Assembly: GCA_025084515.1 (NCBI GenBank)
Contig: JAJAGP010000948.1
Location: forward strand, 1-64,000
DNA length: 64,000 nt
Origin: Ancistrus triradiatus
Lineage: Eukaryota; Chordata; Actinopteri; Siluriformes; Loricariidae
Direction of reading: 5' to 3'
Shown: one piece after another, positions 12,041 through 27,000 of the stretch
How positions within the stretch are numbered: the first letter of the stretch is position 1
Layout: every line of letters begins with the position of its first letter
Made by a program: the position numbers and the translations under genes
Notes under the pieces: model-generated
Seen by the model: only the letters and a program-made list of their open reading frames with translations
Database searches by the model: none
Told to the model about the DNA's origin: nothing

Positions 12041-15000
12041 ATAAACAGATTCGAGAGCAGCAGCTTCAGGAGGTGAAGGCTACCTGCCAGCTTAATCAGG
12101 AGAAACTAGATTACAACTTGCAGGTGCTGAAGAAACGAGATGAAGAGAATACAATCACTAAGTCCCAACAGAAGAGGAAAATCACTAGGTACCTTTTATC
12201 CTAAACCATAAACAAACATCCACAATCACTTCCAAAGCAATCTCACTGCAGACACTTTAAGTGTAGTCTACAAACCAAGATATGCAGTTTATAGTTCAAT
12301 TGCTTTTTAAATGTTCAATTTGCTGAGATATCTTTGCTTATTTTTGCCCATTTTGATAAACTGTTGGAATGATAAGTTGCTTGGTGACAAGGGCCATCTA
12401 CTGATAACAGCAGTGTCAAGGTGCCAGGTTTCATACCCCTGATCAGATTCAGACCAAAAAGCAGGTGCAGGTGAGAGTGCAGGATCGGAGTGCATGGCGT
12501 ACCTTAAACAAGGTTAAAACACTTAACTGAACTACAGTTAGGTAAAGTCATTAACATAAAACATATTTTGTAATACAAATTATCAATACAATATATATAT
12601 ACAATATATCATGTAATTTATTGAATAATGTGAAAGTGAAAAACACAAACGATATTGTGTGGCCGCAGCTTTTCCTCACTACAATTTGCAGCACTCATCA
12701 CTCCCACCACGTGACTCCCTACATCATGCACTGCCGAGTTCAGCATTATCTGTATTATATTTTAAAACTGACCATTCTGACCGTAACTGCATATAAGGGT
12801 AAAATAAAACCTTTGGACTTCTTCCAGACTGCAGGATAGCCTTAACAACCTGAAAATAAAATGTTCCAATCACGAAAAGCAGTCCCGTGAGGAGAACCAG
12901 TCACTGACTGATGACTACAAACGCACCATGCAGCAGTACAAAGACACACAGAAGAAGATGAGGTGAACAGTAACAAGCGTACACACAAAGCATACGCAAC
13001 TACCATTCGCTACTGTTTTATGGCTAGTTTACGGACGTATATTTATGTATGTATGCTTATAAAGGCATTTTGCGGCAATTAATGCGAAGCGATTCGAGGA
13101 CCTGTGGCTGATGAATGAGGCTGAGGCTAAAGCTCTGGTGCACAAAGCTCTGGAGACAGACCGGCTTATCCATGAGCAAGTGCTGGGCATGACCTGGATC
13201 CCTCCTCCTCTCACCTTCATGGATAGTTCTGGCCCTGTGCAACTCCAGCACCAGGCCAGTTGCTCAGCTCGTCAAGTGGCTGCTCGCGTCATGGGAAAGG
13301 AGGAATATGAAACAGAGATATCTGAAGACAGGAAAGATCTGGTGGATTCTGGTGCTCGTGAGAGAGATATGGCTGGAGTGGATCAGAAAACTGTGAAAAG
13401 GCTGCTGGAGCTGCTGTGTGATGAAATGGTGAGAAGTGTTTGTAATTTTGTGTGTAACAACTGGTGTGCTGCCTGTTTGTAATCGTATAACTCAACATCA
13501 TGTTTTATTGGTTATTTGTCAGTATCTTCTCACAACTATACAACTGTGGGTAGTAATGGCTCAGTTCTTAAGCTAGTTGACTATTGACTAAAATTTGCAG
13601 GTTCAAGTACCAGGCCGGCCAAGCTGCCACTGCTGCCATTGATTTACCTTTACTTTTTTTGTACTTTTGTAACAAGTCACAGTACAGTTACTTCTATCCT
13701 GAGTTGCATATTTATTTAAAATGCACACAGTTTATTTAACATGCGCAGTTCAACTGACCTATATATGTAGAGTTTCTGTCCAAAAAGCATTCTCATCTAG
13801 GAAAATAATTTTACCAACTGGCTTTCATCTCTTGCTGAGAGTGTTGCTTCAGCTGCGATCAACCCTTTTTTTCCTTTGGAGTCTTTGTTCAATTTCCTTT
13901 GTTGGGTGGAAGTTTTACTTTCTTCTCACTTCCCACTGTCGACAATGTTTAAAATGACTATTTGTCGAGAAGCAAAACTTCCTAAATGTGACAAGGAAGA
14001 AACCTTGGGAGGATGAAGACTCAAAAAGGGACCTTTTTGATTTTATGGAGTGGGGTACCAAAACTCCTGATCTTTTCGCTGGGAATACATTATATTGGCA
14101 AAAATACACGCATATGAAGTTGAGTGACATCCCATTATTAATTCATAGGGTTTAATATGATGTCAGCCCACCCTTTTCAACTCTTCTGGGAAGGCTTTCC
14201 ACAAGGTTTAGGTGTGTGTTTATTTGAATTTTTGACCATTCTTCAAGAAATACATTTGTGAGGTCAGACACTGATGTTGGATGATAAGGCCTGGCTTGCA
14301 GTCTTCACTCTAATTCATCCCAAAGGTGTTCTGTCAGGTTGAGGTCAGGACTTTGTGCATTCCAGTCAAGTTCTTCCACACCAAACTCGCTTATCCAAAG
14401 TCTTTATGAACCTTACTTTGTGCACTTGTGCACAGTCATGTTGTAACAGGAAGGGGCCATCCACAAACTGTTCCCACGAAGCTTAGAGCATGAAATTGTC
14501 CAAAATCTCTTGGTGTGCTGAAGCATTAAGAGTTCCTTTCACTGGAACTAAGGGGCCGAGGTAAACTCCTGAAAACAAACCCACACCATAATTCCCCTTC
14601 CACCAAACTTTACACTTGGCACAATGCAGTCAGACAGGTACCGTTCTCCCCAACAGCCAAATTCGGACAGCCAAATTCAGACAGGTACCGTTCTCCCCAA
14701 CAGCCAGACTCGTCCATCAGATTGCCAGATGGAGAAGCATGATTCGTCACTCCAGATAACTTGTCTCCACTGCTCTAGAGTCTTTACACAACTGCATTTG
14801 CTGCTTTGCATTGCACTTGGTGATGTAAGGCTTGGATACAGCTGGTCGCCATGGAAACCCATTCTATGAAGCTCTCTAGGCACTGTCCATGAGTTAATCT
14901 GAAAGCCGCATGAAGTTTGGAGGTCTGTAGTAATTGACTCTGCAGAAAGTTGGTGACCTCTATGCACTATTTGCCTCAGCATCTGCTGACCCCGCTTTGT

Positions 15001-18000
15001 CATTTTACGTGGCCTACTACTTGGTGGCTGAGGTTGCTGTCATTCCCAATCACTTCCACTTTATTATAATACCCCTGACAGTTGACTGTGGAATATTTAG
15101 TAGCAAGGAAATTTCACAGTTGGACACAGGTGGCATCCTATCACAGTACTCACAGAATTCACGGAGCTTCTGAGAGCGACCCATTCTTTCACAAATGTTT
15201 GTAGAAGCGGTCTGCATGCCTGTACAAGTGCTTGATTTTATACACCTGTGGCCATGTAAGTGATTGGAGCACCTGAATTCAATTATTTAGATGGGTGAGT
15301 GAATACTTTTGGCAATATAGTGTATGACGGAAGTTTTCTTAACTTTATTACGCACAGCTGTTTCAACTGCTTAACGAAAATATCTAATCAGCCAGTCACA
15401 TAGCAGCAACTCGGTGCATATAGGTAAGTAGACATGGTCCAGATGACCTGCTGTAGTTCAAACTGAGCATCAGAATGCAAAACAAAGTAACTTTGAATGT
15501 AGCATGGATATTGGTGCTAGGCAGGCTGGTCTGAGTATGTCAGAAATGGCTGATCTACTGGGATTTTCATGCACATCCATCTCTACAGTTTACAGAGAGT
15601 GCCACTGCTGTCAGCTATGAACAGGCAACTGAGGCTACATTTTTTACAGGCTCACCAAAACAGAGAACTGTAAAAACATTGCTTGGTCTGATGAGTCTCG
15701 ATTACTGCTGCGACATTTCGATAGTAGAATCAGAAGTTGGCGTTAATAATATGAAAGCATGGATCCCTCCTGCCTTGTTTCATCGGTTCAGGGTGATGGT
15801 GGTGTTAAGTGGAGATATTTTTGTATAATTTTCGGCCCCTTATTTCCAACTGAGCATTGTTTAGCTACTACAGCTTACCTGAGTATTGTTGCTGACCATG
15901 TCCAGCCCTTCATGACCACAGTGTACCATCTTCTACATGCCATGTCACAAAGCTCAAATCATCTCAAACTGGGTTCTTAACATGACAATGAGTTCACTGT
16001 ACTCAAATGACCTAACAGTTTCCCCCAGTTTTCTGGTCAAGTTTGCAGGGGCTCTGGCCTACCTCCAGAGAACACGCTGTGAAGGTGTAAGTGAGATTCC
16101 AGTCCATTTCAGGACCGAGTAGGGGTTGCTGTTGCAGCATGACGGGATGATCCCCAACCAGCCTGACCTCCCTAAGACACGGCTAACTATGAGTGCATAT
16201 AATGCTAGAACTGGCAAGAAGTCACCACCGGAACTCGAACCTGGTCCAGCATGCCACTGCGTTTTTAAGTTCCTCTACATGTGGGTACAACCAGGTAGAG
16301 AAGAGCTGCTCTGATAGCAGTAAATACCATCAACTTCATTCAATTTGCCATACAACACATGTTAACATTTTTCTTGCCACTGTCGCCCTAGGCTTGCTCA
16401 ATTTGGGATTGGACGTAGTTATTAGGAGATAATCTAAACTTGTAAAGTTGCTTTGAGACAATGCTCCATTGTAAAGAGCGCTATATAAATAAATCTGACT
16501 TGACTTGACTTGACTTAACTGTAATCATAATTTTGGCAGCACTGTGGTGCAGTATTTGCCTCACAGCCCTAGAGCTCCACTTCTTGTGTGGTGTCTGCCT
16601 GGGTTTCCTGTGGGTACTCTGGTTTCATCCCCAATTCCAAAGATATGCATTACGTCAACTGGCATCTCTAAAGAGTCCTAGTGTGGGTGAATGAGTGTAT
16701 GTATGTGCCTTGCAATGAGCTGGCATCCTGCCTAGGGTTGGTTTCCACCCAGGGCCCCATGTTGCCAGAGGCTACCTTTTAACCCTGAACTGAACTAAGC
16801 AAGTATAGAAAATAAAGGTTTAGGACCCAAATGCAGTTAGCTCCAGATAGAAGAGGTAAACCAAACTATAATAAAAATAAAACAAATAAATGTTCACAAA
16901 AAAAAAAGGTAAAATAAAACAATAAAGAAAAAGTGCGTCGTAAGCGTACAGCGCCCCTATTCACGACGTGTCTCCGCTGCGCCAATGGCGTACGGGTCCG
17001 CGTATGTGCAAAGTGTCAGAGGCCCGCGCGGAGAGTCCGCGAAAGCGTCTCACGGTTCTCCAAAGGTTTCCGGGAGCATGAGGCTGAGAGGAATGTCCGC
17101 TAAAACCGTCTCACGGTTCCCCCGAGGTTTTCTGGAGCATGAGGCTGACTCGGAAAGGAAAAAGAGGAGACTATAAATAAGCTCAGCGTCCTTTTCTGAG
17201 GGGATCGCGAGGGGAACGTTTATCTCCCGGTCGCGAAGGGGGAAGGGAGTGGTGGTGCGAGGGAGAGAAGGCGGGGTGAGCCTCGCCGCAGCGAGCGAGC
17301 ACAAAAAGGAGCCACGGGAGTCCGCCGTTAGTGCGCTGGAATCGCTTTCCCTATGCTGGCCTCTAAGCCCTAACATACCTGGCCAGCCTCCCGACTGGCA
17401 ATCTACGAATTACTTGTCGTACCTTTGTCCCTATTCAGAAAACAGTGCTCAAACAATGGACAAAAAAGCTGTTTGAAGGCTGGTAGCGATAGCGTGAATG
17501 CTATGGCAAATGGTTTAGTAATAGGGCTGGTGCAGACCGCACCATTGTTAGTGATGCGACAACCTGTGTGGACTAAAAGGTGTGCTTATATAGCCCCAAC
17601 AACAGATGTCAGGAATTTACGCGCATTAAGCGTAGCGCCGTGCGATCGTGCTGAGCGGCGCTAGTTGCTCATGTACAGAGTTAATGGGCGTGGTGGGATC
17701 AGGTACGGAGTCCGGAAGCGCTAGCTGCTCAGGTACAGAGCTACTGGGCGTGGCGGGCCCAGGTATGGAGCTGGGCAGCACTAGCTGCTCAGGTACAGAG
17801 CTACTGGGCGTGGTGGGCCAAGGTACGGAGCTGGGCAGTGCTAGCTGCTCAGGCACAGAGCTACTGGGCGTGGCGGGCCCAGGTACAGAGCTGGGCAGCG
17901 CTAGCTGCTCAGGTACGGAGCTAAAGGGCGTGGCGAGCTCAGGTACGGAGCTGGGCGGTGCTAACTGCTCAGGTACAGAGCTAATGGGCACAGAACAATT

Positions 18001-21000
18001 GCTTAACAACCGCAGCAATGGTCGAGACCTGCTCGAGGATTTCAAGCAGACTTGGGTTGGACCGGACCTCGGTGACCTCAGGGGCTGGGGTTATGACCGT
18101 GGTGGCGGGAGGGCCTGCATGGACCATGCCGAACACAGAACGATTAATGCTGACATTTACATTTACATTTATGTCATTTTAGCAGACGCCGTTATCCAGA
18201 GCGACTTACAATTCTTACAATCCAAGCAATTGTAGGTTAAGGGCCTTGCTCAAGGACCCAACAGTGGCAGCTTAGTAGAGGTGGGATAGTAGACATGCTC
18301 AGCCCGGGCGACAGAGAGAGAGTAGCGAAACGAACCGGGCCTCTCCCTGGCCCCCTGAAGCCGGAAAGCTACGTCAATGGCCAGATCATACAGCTTGAAC
18401 AAAGAGAGAGGGGACTCAAGCAGACATAGCTCATCCTGTAATTCCTCATTGCCAAGCGTGAAGAGGTCTATTAACGCCCGGTCATCAAATCCAGAATTCA
18501 CAGCTAACTAGTTGAACTCACCCACATATTCAAGCACCCGCCTTGGACCTTGCCTGACCTCTAAGATCCCAGGAGGGTTAGGTGAGTGGGCCTGAGGCTG
18601 AGGGTCCAACATGGTGGGGGGGATGGGAGTGACAGTGGGGTCAAATTCTGGGTCAAAGCAGGCAGCTGGAACCAGCAGCCCAGGCTTAGACCGGGGAGGG
18701 CCTTATGCCTCCAACGGTGGGGACTAGGCAGCTCTACGGGGTCAGGATGCCAACACTGGTCGCTGACAGAGTCATAGAGACTGGCCAGGCCCCCAAAAGC
18801 TAGCCGGGACCTGGGTAGAGATACCCGCCGATTGTAGGGATTGGGGACCTCCAAACTGGAGGTTCAGCAGCTAATTCTGGGTCCTGATACTTTTCCCATC
18901 ATTGTTACGGTTCCCCATATTTAAAACAGCAGGCGAATCCAGAAAATAAAAATATAAAGGTTTAGGACCCAAATGCAGTTAGCTCCAGATGGAAATGGTG
19001 AACCAAAATATAATAAAAAAATAAAATAAATAAATGTTCACCAGAAAAAAGGTAAAATAAAACAATAAAGACAAAGTGCGTCGCAAGCGTCGCAAGCGCC
19101 CCTATTGACTATTATGCCTACAATGTGTCTCCGCTGGACCAACGATGGAGGCCTGCACAGAGAGTCCGCGAAAAAGCATCTCACGGTTCTCCCGAAGTTT
19201 CCAGGAGCATGAGGAAAAGGACGAGACTATATATAAGCTCAGCGTCCTTTTCTGAACGCGATCGTGAAGGGAACATTTATCCCGAAGGACGAAGGGGGTT
19301 ACGGCGCGAGGGAGAGAAGGCGGGGCGAGCCTCGCCGCAGCGAGCTAGCCCAAAAAGGAGCCGCGGGAGTCTGGTGTGATGCGACAACCTGTGTGGACTA
19401 AAAGATGTACTTATGTAGCCCCAACAACAGGTGTCAGGAATTTATGCCAAATAGTGGACTGGCGCATGCGCGATCGTGCTGAGCATGCTCACGCTGCAAA
19501 ATGAGTCAACGCTGACCTCTAGCATCACAAGCCAAGGTCAGCGTGAACCCTAATATTTTGTCTGTATTTTAGGGCTTTTTAGTAGAGAGTCGTTTACTCA
19601 AGCTGCTCTCTCCTCTGGAGAAGAATGACCAGTCACTTATGAAGCTGGATTCCATCTTCTCGGTGAGTAATATTGTTATGTATGTTTCATGAATGTCATG
19701 CCATTACATGTCAAACAACCACATTGTGTCTAAACAGAACAGAAACTATGATACTTTTAATGTCTTAATTAATTATTAATCGTGTCACAGTTCAGGCTGG
19801 AAAAATAAGTGAAACTCTGGGTTAACAATGTCTACAAAAATGACAACTGGCAATTACAAAGTTGGGACAGCACAGAAAATGCTGATCGAGTCACAGTTCA
19901 GGCTGGAAAGATGTGTGAAACTGTGGGTTCAACAATGTCTCCAATTTTTGTCAAAATAAGTGAGGAGAACAGAGGCTTAGATGTGACTTATACAACAGTA
20001 TACAGAAGGCTTGAATCTGAATTTCTTTAGTGAGTACCCTACCCAACTCGAACACATTCACTCATAAATGCATTTCTGTATCCCCCCATATTAAACAAAA
20101 GTATTTGTTGAATTAAAAACTAAAAATCTACCAGATAGTATTCTAGTCCATCACAGGGCTGGACAGCACCAGTTGTAAGTTGCAGCACCAGGAGATGATC
20201 CCACCACCTAGCCTCCTCTCTCTCAGACACAGCCTGTATGATGCATGACCCGACCAGAAGGCACCACTGAGACTCAAACCCATTTCACGATGTAGACATT
20301 GTAAAGTTAAGTCAAATTTATTTACATAGCACTTTTTACAATAGAACCATATGCCAAGATCAGCTTTAAAAACATCTATGTACACAACCCCAGTTGAGCA
20401 AGCTAGGGCAACAGCAGCAAGACAATCTTGGTACAAGCTTGCTAAAACTTGATCAGAAAGAAATCTTACTTATCTGTTTATCATATAAGCAACCTTTGCA
20501 GGCGTTATTTAGTCCAGTATAAGTGTAGTAACTGACTGTTGGGTTAACTTCTTTTCATTTGAAAAATAAACAAATCATGTTATTTAACTTTTGCTTAAAC
20601 TTTTCCATAAAACTGTGTCTGTTATGGTCTGAACTTTGATACATGAAAAGTAAAATGTGTTGTACAGTGGGGCAAAACGTATTTAGTCAGCCACTGATTG
20701 TGCATGTTCTCCTACTTGGAAAGATGAGAGAGATCTGTAATTTTCATCATAGTTAATCCAGGAAATTACATTGAAGGATTTTTAATGAACTTAATTGTAA
20801 ATCATGATGGAAAATAAGTATTTGGTCACACACAAACAAGCAAGATTTCTGACTCTCACAGGCCTGTAACTTCTTCTTTAAGAAGCTCTTCTGTCCTTCA
20901 CTCATTACCTGTATTACTGCCACCTGTTTGACCTCGTTGTCTGTATAAAAGACACCTGTCCACAGCCTCAAACAGTCTGACTCCAAACTCAACCATGGCC

Positions 21001-24000
21001 AAGACGAAAGAGCTGTCGAAGGACACCAGGAAGAAAATTGTAGACCTGCACCAGGCTGGGAAGAGTGAATCTACAATATGCAAGCAGGTTGGTGTGAATA
21101 AAGCAACTGTGGGAGCAATTGTAAGAAAATGGAAGACATACAAGACCATTCATATCTCCCTTGATCTGAGGCCCCACACAAGATCTCATCCCATGGGGTC
21201 AAAATGATGATGAGAACGGTGTGCAAAAATCCCAGAACTACATTGAGGGACCTGATGAATGACTTGCAGAGAGCTGGGACCAAAGTAACAAAGGCTACCA
21301 TCAGTAACACACTACGCCAAGAGGGACTCAGATCCTGCAGTGCCACGCGTGTCTCCCTGCTTAAGCCAGTACATGTCCAGGCCCATCTGAAGTTGGCAGG
21401 AGAGCATGTGGATGATCCAGAAGAGGAGTGGGAGAATATCATGTGGTCAGATGAAATCGAAATAGAACTTTTTGGTAAAAGCTCAACTCGTCATGTTTGG
21501 AGAAAGAAGAATGCTGAGTTGCAGCCCAAGAACACCATACCTACTGTGAAGCATGGGGGTGGAAACATCATGCTTTGGGGCTGTTTTTCTGCAAAGGGGA
21601 CAGGACGACTGATCCGTGTTAATGGGAAGAATGAACAGGGCCATGTATCGTGAGATTTTAAGCCAAAACCTCCTTCCATCAATGAGAGCATTGAAGATGG
21701 AACCTGGCTGGGTCTTCCAGCATGACAATGATACCAAACACACCGCTCGGGCAATGAAGGAGTGGCTCCATAAAAAGCAGTTTAAGGTCCTGGAGTGGAC
21801 TAGCCAGTCTCCAGACCTCAACCCCATAGAAAATTTGTGGAGGGAGTTGAAAGTCCATGTTGCCCAGCGAGAGCCCCAAAACATCACTGCTCTAGAAGAG
21901 ATCTGCATGGAGGAATGGGCCAAAATACCAGCTACAGTGTGTGCAAACCTAGTGATGACTTACAGGAAACGTTTGACGTCTGTCATTGCCAGCAAAGGTT
22001 ATGTTACAAGTATTGAGTTGAACTTTTGTTATTGACCAAATACTTATTTTCCACCATAATTTATAATTAAATTCTTTAAAAATCCTACAATGTGATTTCC
22101 TGGATATTTTTTTCTCATTTTGTCTCTCATAGTTGAAGTGTACCTATGATGAAAATTACAGACCTCTCTCATCTTTTTAAGTAGGAGAACTTGCACAATC
22201 AGTGGCTGACTAAATAGTTTTTTGCCCCACTGTATATGTAGACTGAATGTTATTAGAGTAGATATTCCATTGTTTTAGCAATTGTATAATGACCATATAT
22301 AATTATTTCTCAGTTTTTTTATTAGACTACAACCAGAAAATACAGGAAGGTATGCAGTATTAAGAAACTGAAAAAAATCATAGAAAACAGCTTCTATTTA
22401 GTGTGGCTTCCCTTTACTCTTAAGCAATAGCAACATTTGGCAACTTCATTAAGGTTGCCAATTGACCCTTCTTCAGTCTGAAGAAGCTTGATCAGGAATG
22501 GTCTTTTTGGAAAGGTAGCAGCCAAGGAACCCCCCTTTCTGAAGGGGAACAGGGTGAAAAGACTAAAATATGTAAAAGCTCACAAAGATTGGAATGAAGA
22601 GCAGTGAAAAAAAGTATTATGGAGTGACAAATTAAAGTTTGAAATTTTTGGGTCCAGTCCAACATTATGTTATATATGGTTATTATACTACTGCTAAAAC
22701 AACAAATCTAATGGTGGCCTAAGAAGTTTTCACACTACTGTATATATTAATAACTAAGTCAATTAATACAAACATGAATATAGAAATACATTTTCCATGT
22801 AAAGCACCAGTGTATGTCTTGTATGGGTGCTTATAGGCTATTGGGATTGAGAATGAAGAGGACTTGTACAAAATGGCAAAGTTCTTTGCGAAATATAGAC
22901 AGCAGCACATGGATCAAGTACAAGTGAGAGAAACCTTTTTCATTTTCATGTTATGTAGTAGAATAACTTGTAGCATCAATTGTTATTACCGTAGTTATAA
23001 ATAACAATTGATTGTATTTCACTGTCTTTTATTTCTGAAGGGCAGTTTAGTGAGTAACCAGGAAATTATGGATTCTGATCTGATCCACCCAAACGACGTA
23101 CTCAGGGTTCTTCGGGTCTTCACTGCCCAATCCTCCAAAAGCAGGTGTGTGTGTTGTGCATATTTGTGATGAACTTGAACAGTGGCACGTAATGATTGCA
23201 CATTACATGCAGCAGTGGGTAGCGACTTGATACGTTCACTTAAGAATCTTGAATGTGTAAAGAGAAAATTTTACATTTGGTACTGCCCTTTTTAGCAATT
23301 TTCTATGGCTAAAACTCAAACTCCATTCCACTGATTATACTGTGTTTTCTAAACTCTAAACACAATCATTCATGCATTCATTCTTTTTCATACCCTCTAA
23401 ATCCAAATGAGGATGACAGGGATCTAGGGTCACAGGACCTAAGGCAAGAACCACCCCTAGACAGAACACCAATCCTTCACAGGGCACTCCAACAGAAACT
23501 CGCACGCACGCATGCGCGCACACACAAACACACACACACACAAAATTAACCCACAATTGATTTGAACTGTATCAGTTGTAAGTCAATTTGTGTAAGAGCA
23601 TCTACTACAACCCCAAATAAGGAACAGTTGGGATGGTACAGAAAATGCTATTGAAAAAAATAGTGTTTCTACCATTTATTTGACTTTTATTTTATTGCAG
23701 CCAGTATGAACCCAAGATATTTCATTGTGTTTTGGTCAACATTTCATTTGTTAATAAACATTCCTGCATTTCAAGCATGCAACATGTTCCAAAAGTTGGG
23801 ACCGAGACAATTTATGGCTAGCACTAAGGTTAAAAAAAATAAAATAAACAAAATACAGTGGAACCTTGGAATTCGAACTTATTTCAATACAAGTACAAGT
23901 TTTATTGTTGTTTGAAATTGGAATTTTTGTTCAAATTTGGGAGAAAAAACTTTGATGTCCGAATTGGATGAATAAAATAGCTTTCGAATTCTGAGGTTAA

Positions 24001-27000
24001 CAGGTGATGTCAACAGGTGATTGTAGTCATGATTGTACAACAGCACCATCCACGAAAGTCACTAAGGAGCAAAAGTGGGCAGAGGATTTCTAGGTTGCCA
24101 ACATATATGTAAGAAATTTATTGAAATGTTTAAAAACACACATATTTTCATCAAAGAAAGACTGGAAAGGATTTACCTATTTCAGTCCAAACCTTTTTTC
24201 CTGATTTGACTTGTCTTGTTGAAAAATGCATGGATGTCCCTGGAAAAGATGATGTCTAAAATCTTTAAAATCTCAGTGTACTTTTGTTCATTAATGCTGC
24301 CATCACGGAAGTGTAAATGACCTTTCCTAAGGGCACTGACACAACCACATACCATGACAGACCTGGCTTTTGGATGGTCCATTATGTCTTTGGTCTGGAG
24401 CACACGGTGTCCATTTCTTCCACAAAAAAAATCTGGAATACTGATTCATCTGACCACATAATAGATTTCAATTGTGTGATGGTCCATCCCAGATGCCTCT
24501 CAGCAGTGAAGTTGTTGCTGCTTCTGGACATTGTTAACATAAGGCTTTTTTTTTGCACAGTAAAGTTTTAAGTGTCATTTGTTAATGTAACTCCATATTG
24601 TACTGCCCATGTGGCTCTATCAGCTACAGTGGTGCTTGAAAGTTTGTGAAACCTTAAGAATTTTCTTATTTCTGCATAAATATGACCTAAAACATCACAT
24701 TTTCACACAAGTCGTAAAAGTACAAAGTAGATTTCTGAGGACCTCAGAAAAAGAGTTGTTGATGCTCATCAGGCTGAAAAAGGTAACAATACCATTTCAA
24801 CAATACCAGTTTTTTACAAACTGTCAATCACCACTGTAGTTAATAACAGAGATTACTAAGTAGAATGGCTGTCCACATGCTTTTGTCCATATAATGTATC
24901 AATCAGATTAGTAACAGAACATTAGTCAGCTTGTAAATGTAGCCAATGACATTTTTTATGATAGAGGAGTGTCTCGGAGCAGCCTATTTGCACTGGAGAA
25001 GAGAGATGACTCTGAGGACGCTTCATACTGGGAGAGCATGGCCAACATCATCCCAGAGCCCAAACTCAAAGTCTGGAGTGCGTTGGAGGCAGCACTCGAG
25101 AAGTACCAGTAAGTAAGACCGCTCCCAAAACAGAGCTGGTATCAAAACAAATGTGCTAAATAATTTACAAACTTCCTTCTTTTATGGAATATATGTGGAC
25201 AACTACAACTGGAACATGATCACATTGTTTATTTAACCCAAACACTTCATTCTTTCTGCCTTCATTTTAAAAGTTATTTAACAGGTTCCTTATGCCCTTG
25301 CTTTGTGTGTAATAATGTGATTTCTTCTATAGCACTGTGTTGACGGAAAGATCCAAACTGATGTCTGATACACAGCGTCTACAACAGCAAAACTCTGAGC
25401 TCCGTATGCTCTTGAACCAGTATCTCAACTCAAAGGTAATGTATATATGTGTAACGTACAGTGGTGCTTGAAAGTTTGTGAGCCCTTTAAAATTTTCTGT
25501 TTTTATGACCTAAAACATCATCACACTTTTACAAGTCATTTTTAAGTTCTAAAAATAGATAAAGATAACTCAGTTAGACAAACGAGACAAAAATATTATA
25601 CTTGGTCATTTATTTATTGAGGAAAATGATCCAATATTACATATTAGTGAGTGGCAAAAGTATGTGAACCTCTAGGATTAGCAGTTCATTTGAAGGTGAA
25701 ATTAGAGTCAGGTGTTGTCAATCAATGGGATGACAATCAGGTGTGTGTGGGCACGCTGTTTTATATAAAGTAGCGGGATCTATTAAAGTCTGCTCTTCAC
25801 AACTCATGTTTGTGGAAGTGTATCATGACACGAACAAAGGCGATTTCTGAGGACCTCAGAAAAAGAGTTGTTGATGCTCATCAGGCTGGAAAAGGTAACA
25901 AAACCATCTCTAAAGAATTTGGACTCCACCAATCCACAGTCAGACAGATTGTGTACCAATGGAGGAAGTTCAAGACCATTGTTACCATCCCCAGGAGTGG
26001 CCGACCAACAAAGATCACTTCAAGAGCAAGGGGTGTAATAGTTGGCGAGGTCACAAAGGACACCAGGGTAACTTCTAAGCAACTGAAGGCCTCTCTCACA
26101 TTGGCTAATGATAATGTTCATGAGTCCACCATCAGAAGAACACTGAACAACAATGGTGTGCATGGCACGGTTGCAAGGAGAAACCCACTGCTCTCCAAAA
26201 AGGACATTGCTGCTCATCTGCAGGTTGCTAAAGATCACGTGGACAAGCCAGAAGGCTATTGGAAGAATGTTTTGTGGACGGATGAAACCAAAATAGAACT
26301 TTTTGGTTTAAAAAAAAAGTGTTATTTTTGGAGAAAGGAAAACACTGCATTCCAGCATAAGAACCTTATCCCATCTGTGAAACATTGGTGGTGGTAGTAT
26401 ATGGTTTGAGGCTCTGGTTTTGCTGCATCTGGGCCAGGACGGTTGCCTCATGATTGAAACAAGAAGTCTGAATTAAAATTTTTTATATCAGAGAATTCCA
26501 AAGGAAAATGTCAGGACAGTCAGTTAGTCTCAGTAGAAGGTGGGTCAGCAGCAAGACAACCGACCTAAGCACACAGTCGTTTTCTACCCAAGCATGGTTA
26601 CGGACCAAATAAAGTTAAGTGTTTGGAATGGCCAAATAAAACCCCACCAACATCCCAGAGTGAGCGTTCTGTTACGGAGGAATGGGTTAAAATTCCTCCA
26701 AGCCGGTGTGCAGGACTGATTATAATTACAGGAATCGTTTCGTCGCAGGTATTTGTGAACAGGGGGTCACACCAGATACCTGAAAGCAAAAGGTTCACAC
26801 TCACTAATATGTAATGTTGGATCATTTTCCTCAATAATAATGACTAGTATATATTTTTATCTCTCATTTGTAACTGGGTTCTCTTTAAGTACTTTTAGGA
26901 CTTGTGTAAAAGCCTGATGATGTCTTAGGTCATAGTTATACGGAAATATAGAAATTCTCTAAAAGTGTTCAACAAAACTTTCAAGCACCACTGTATGTGA

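Noticed and set aside
17659..17990. Regular 60-bp repeats as a CRISPR array
   Set aside because: Units are contiguous with no unique spacers and the genome is a vertebrate's; it is a minisatellite.
17648..18235. 195-codon plus-strand frame (and a 139-codon minus frame) as a gene
   Set aside because: Both are by-products of a 60-bp tandem repeat, a multiple of three that keeps every strand open; no splice sites, promoter or domain.
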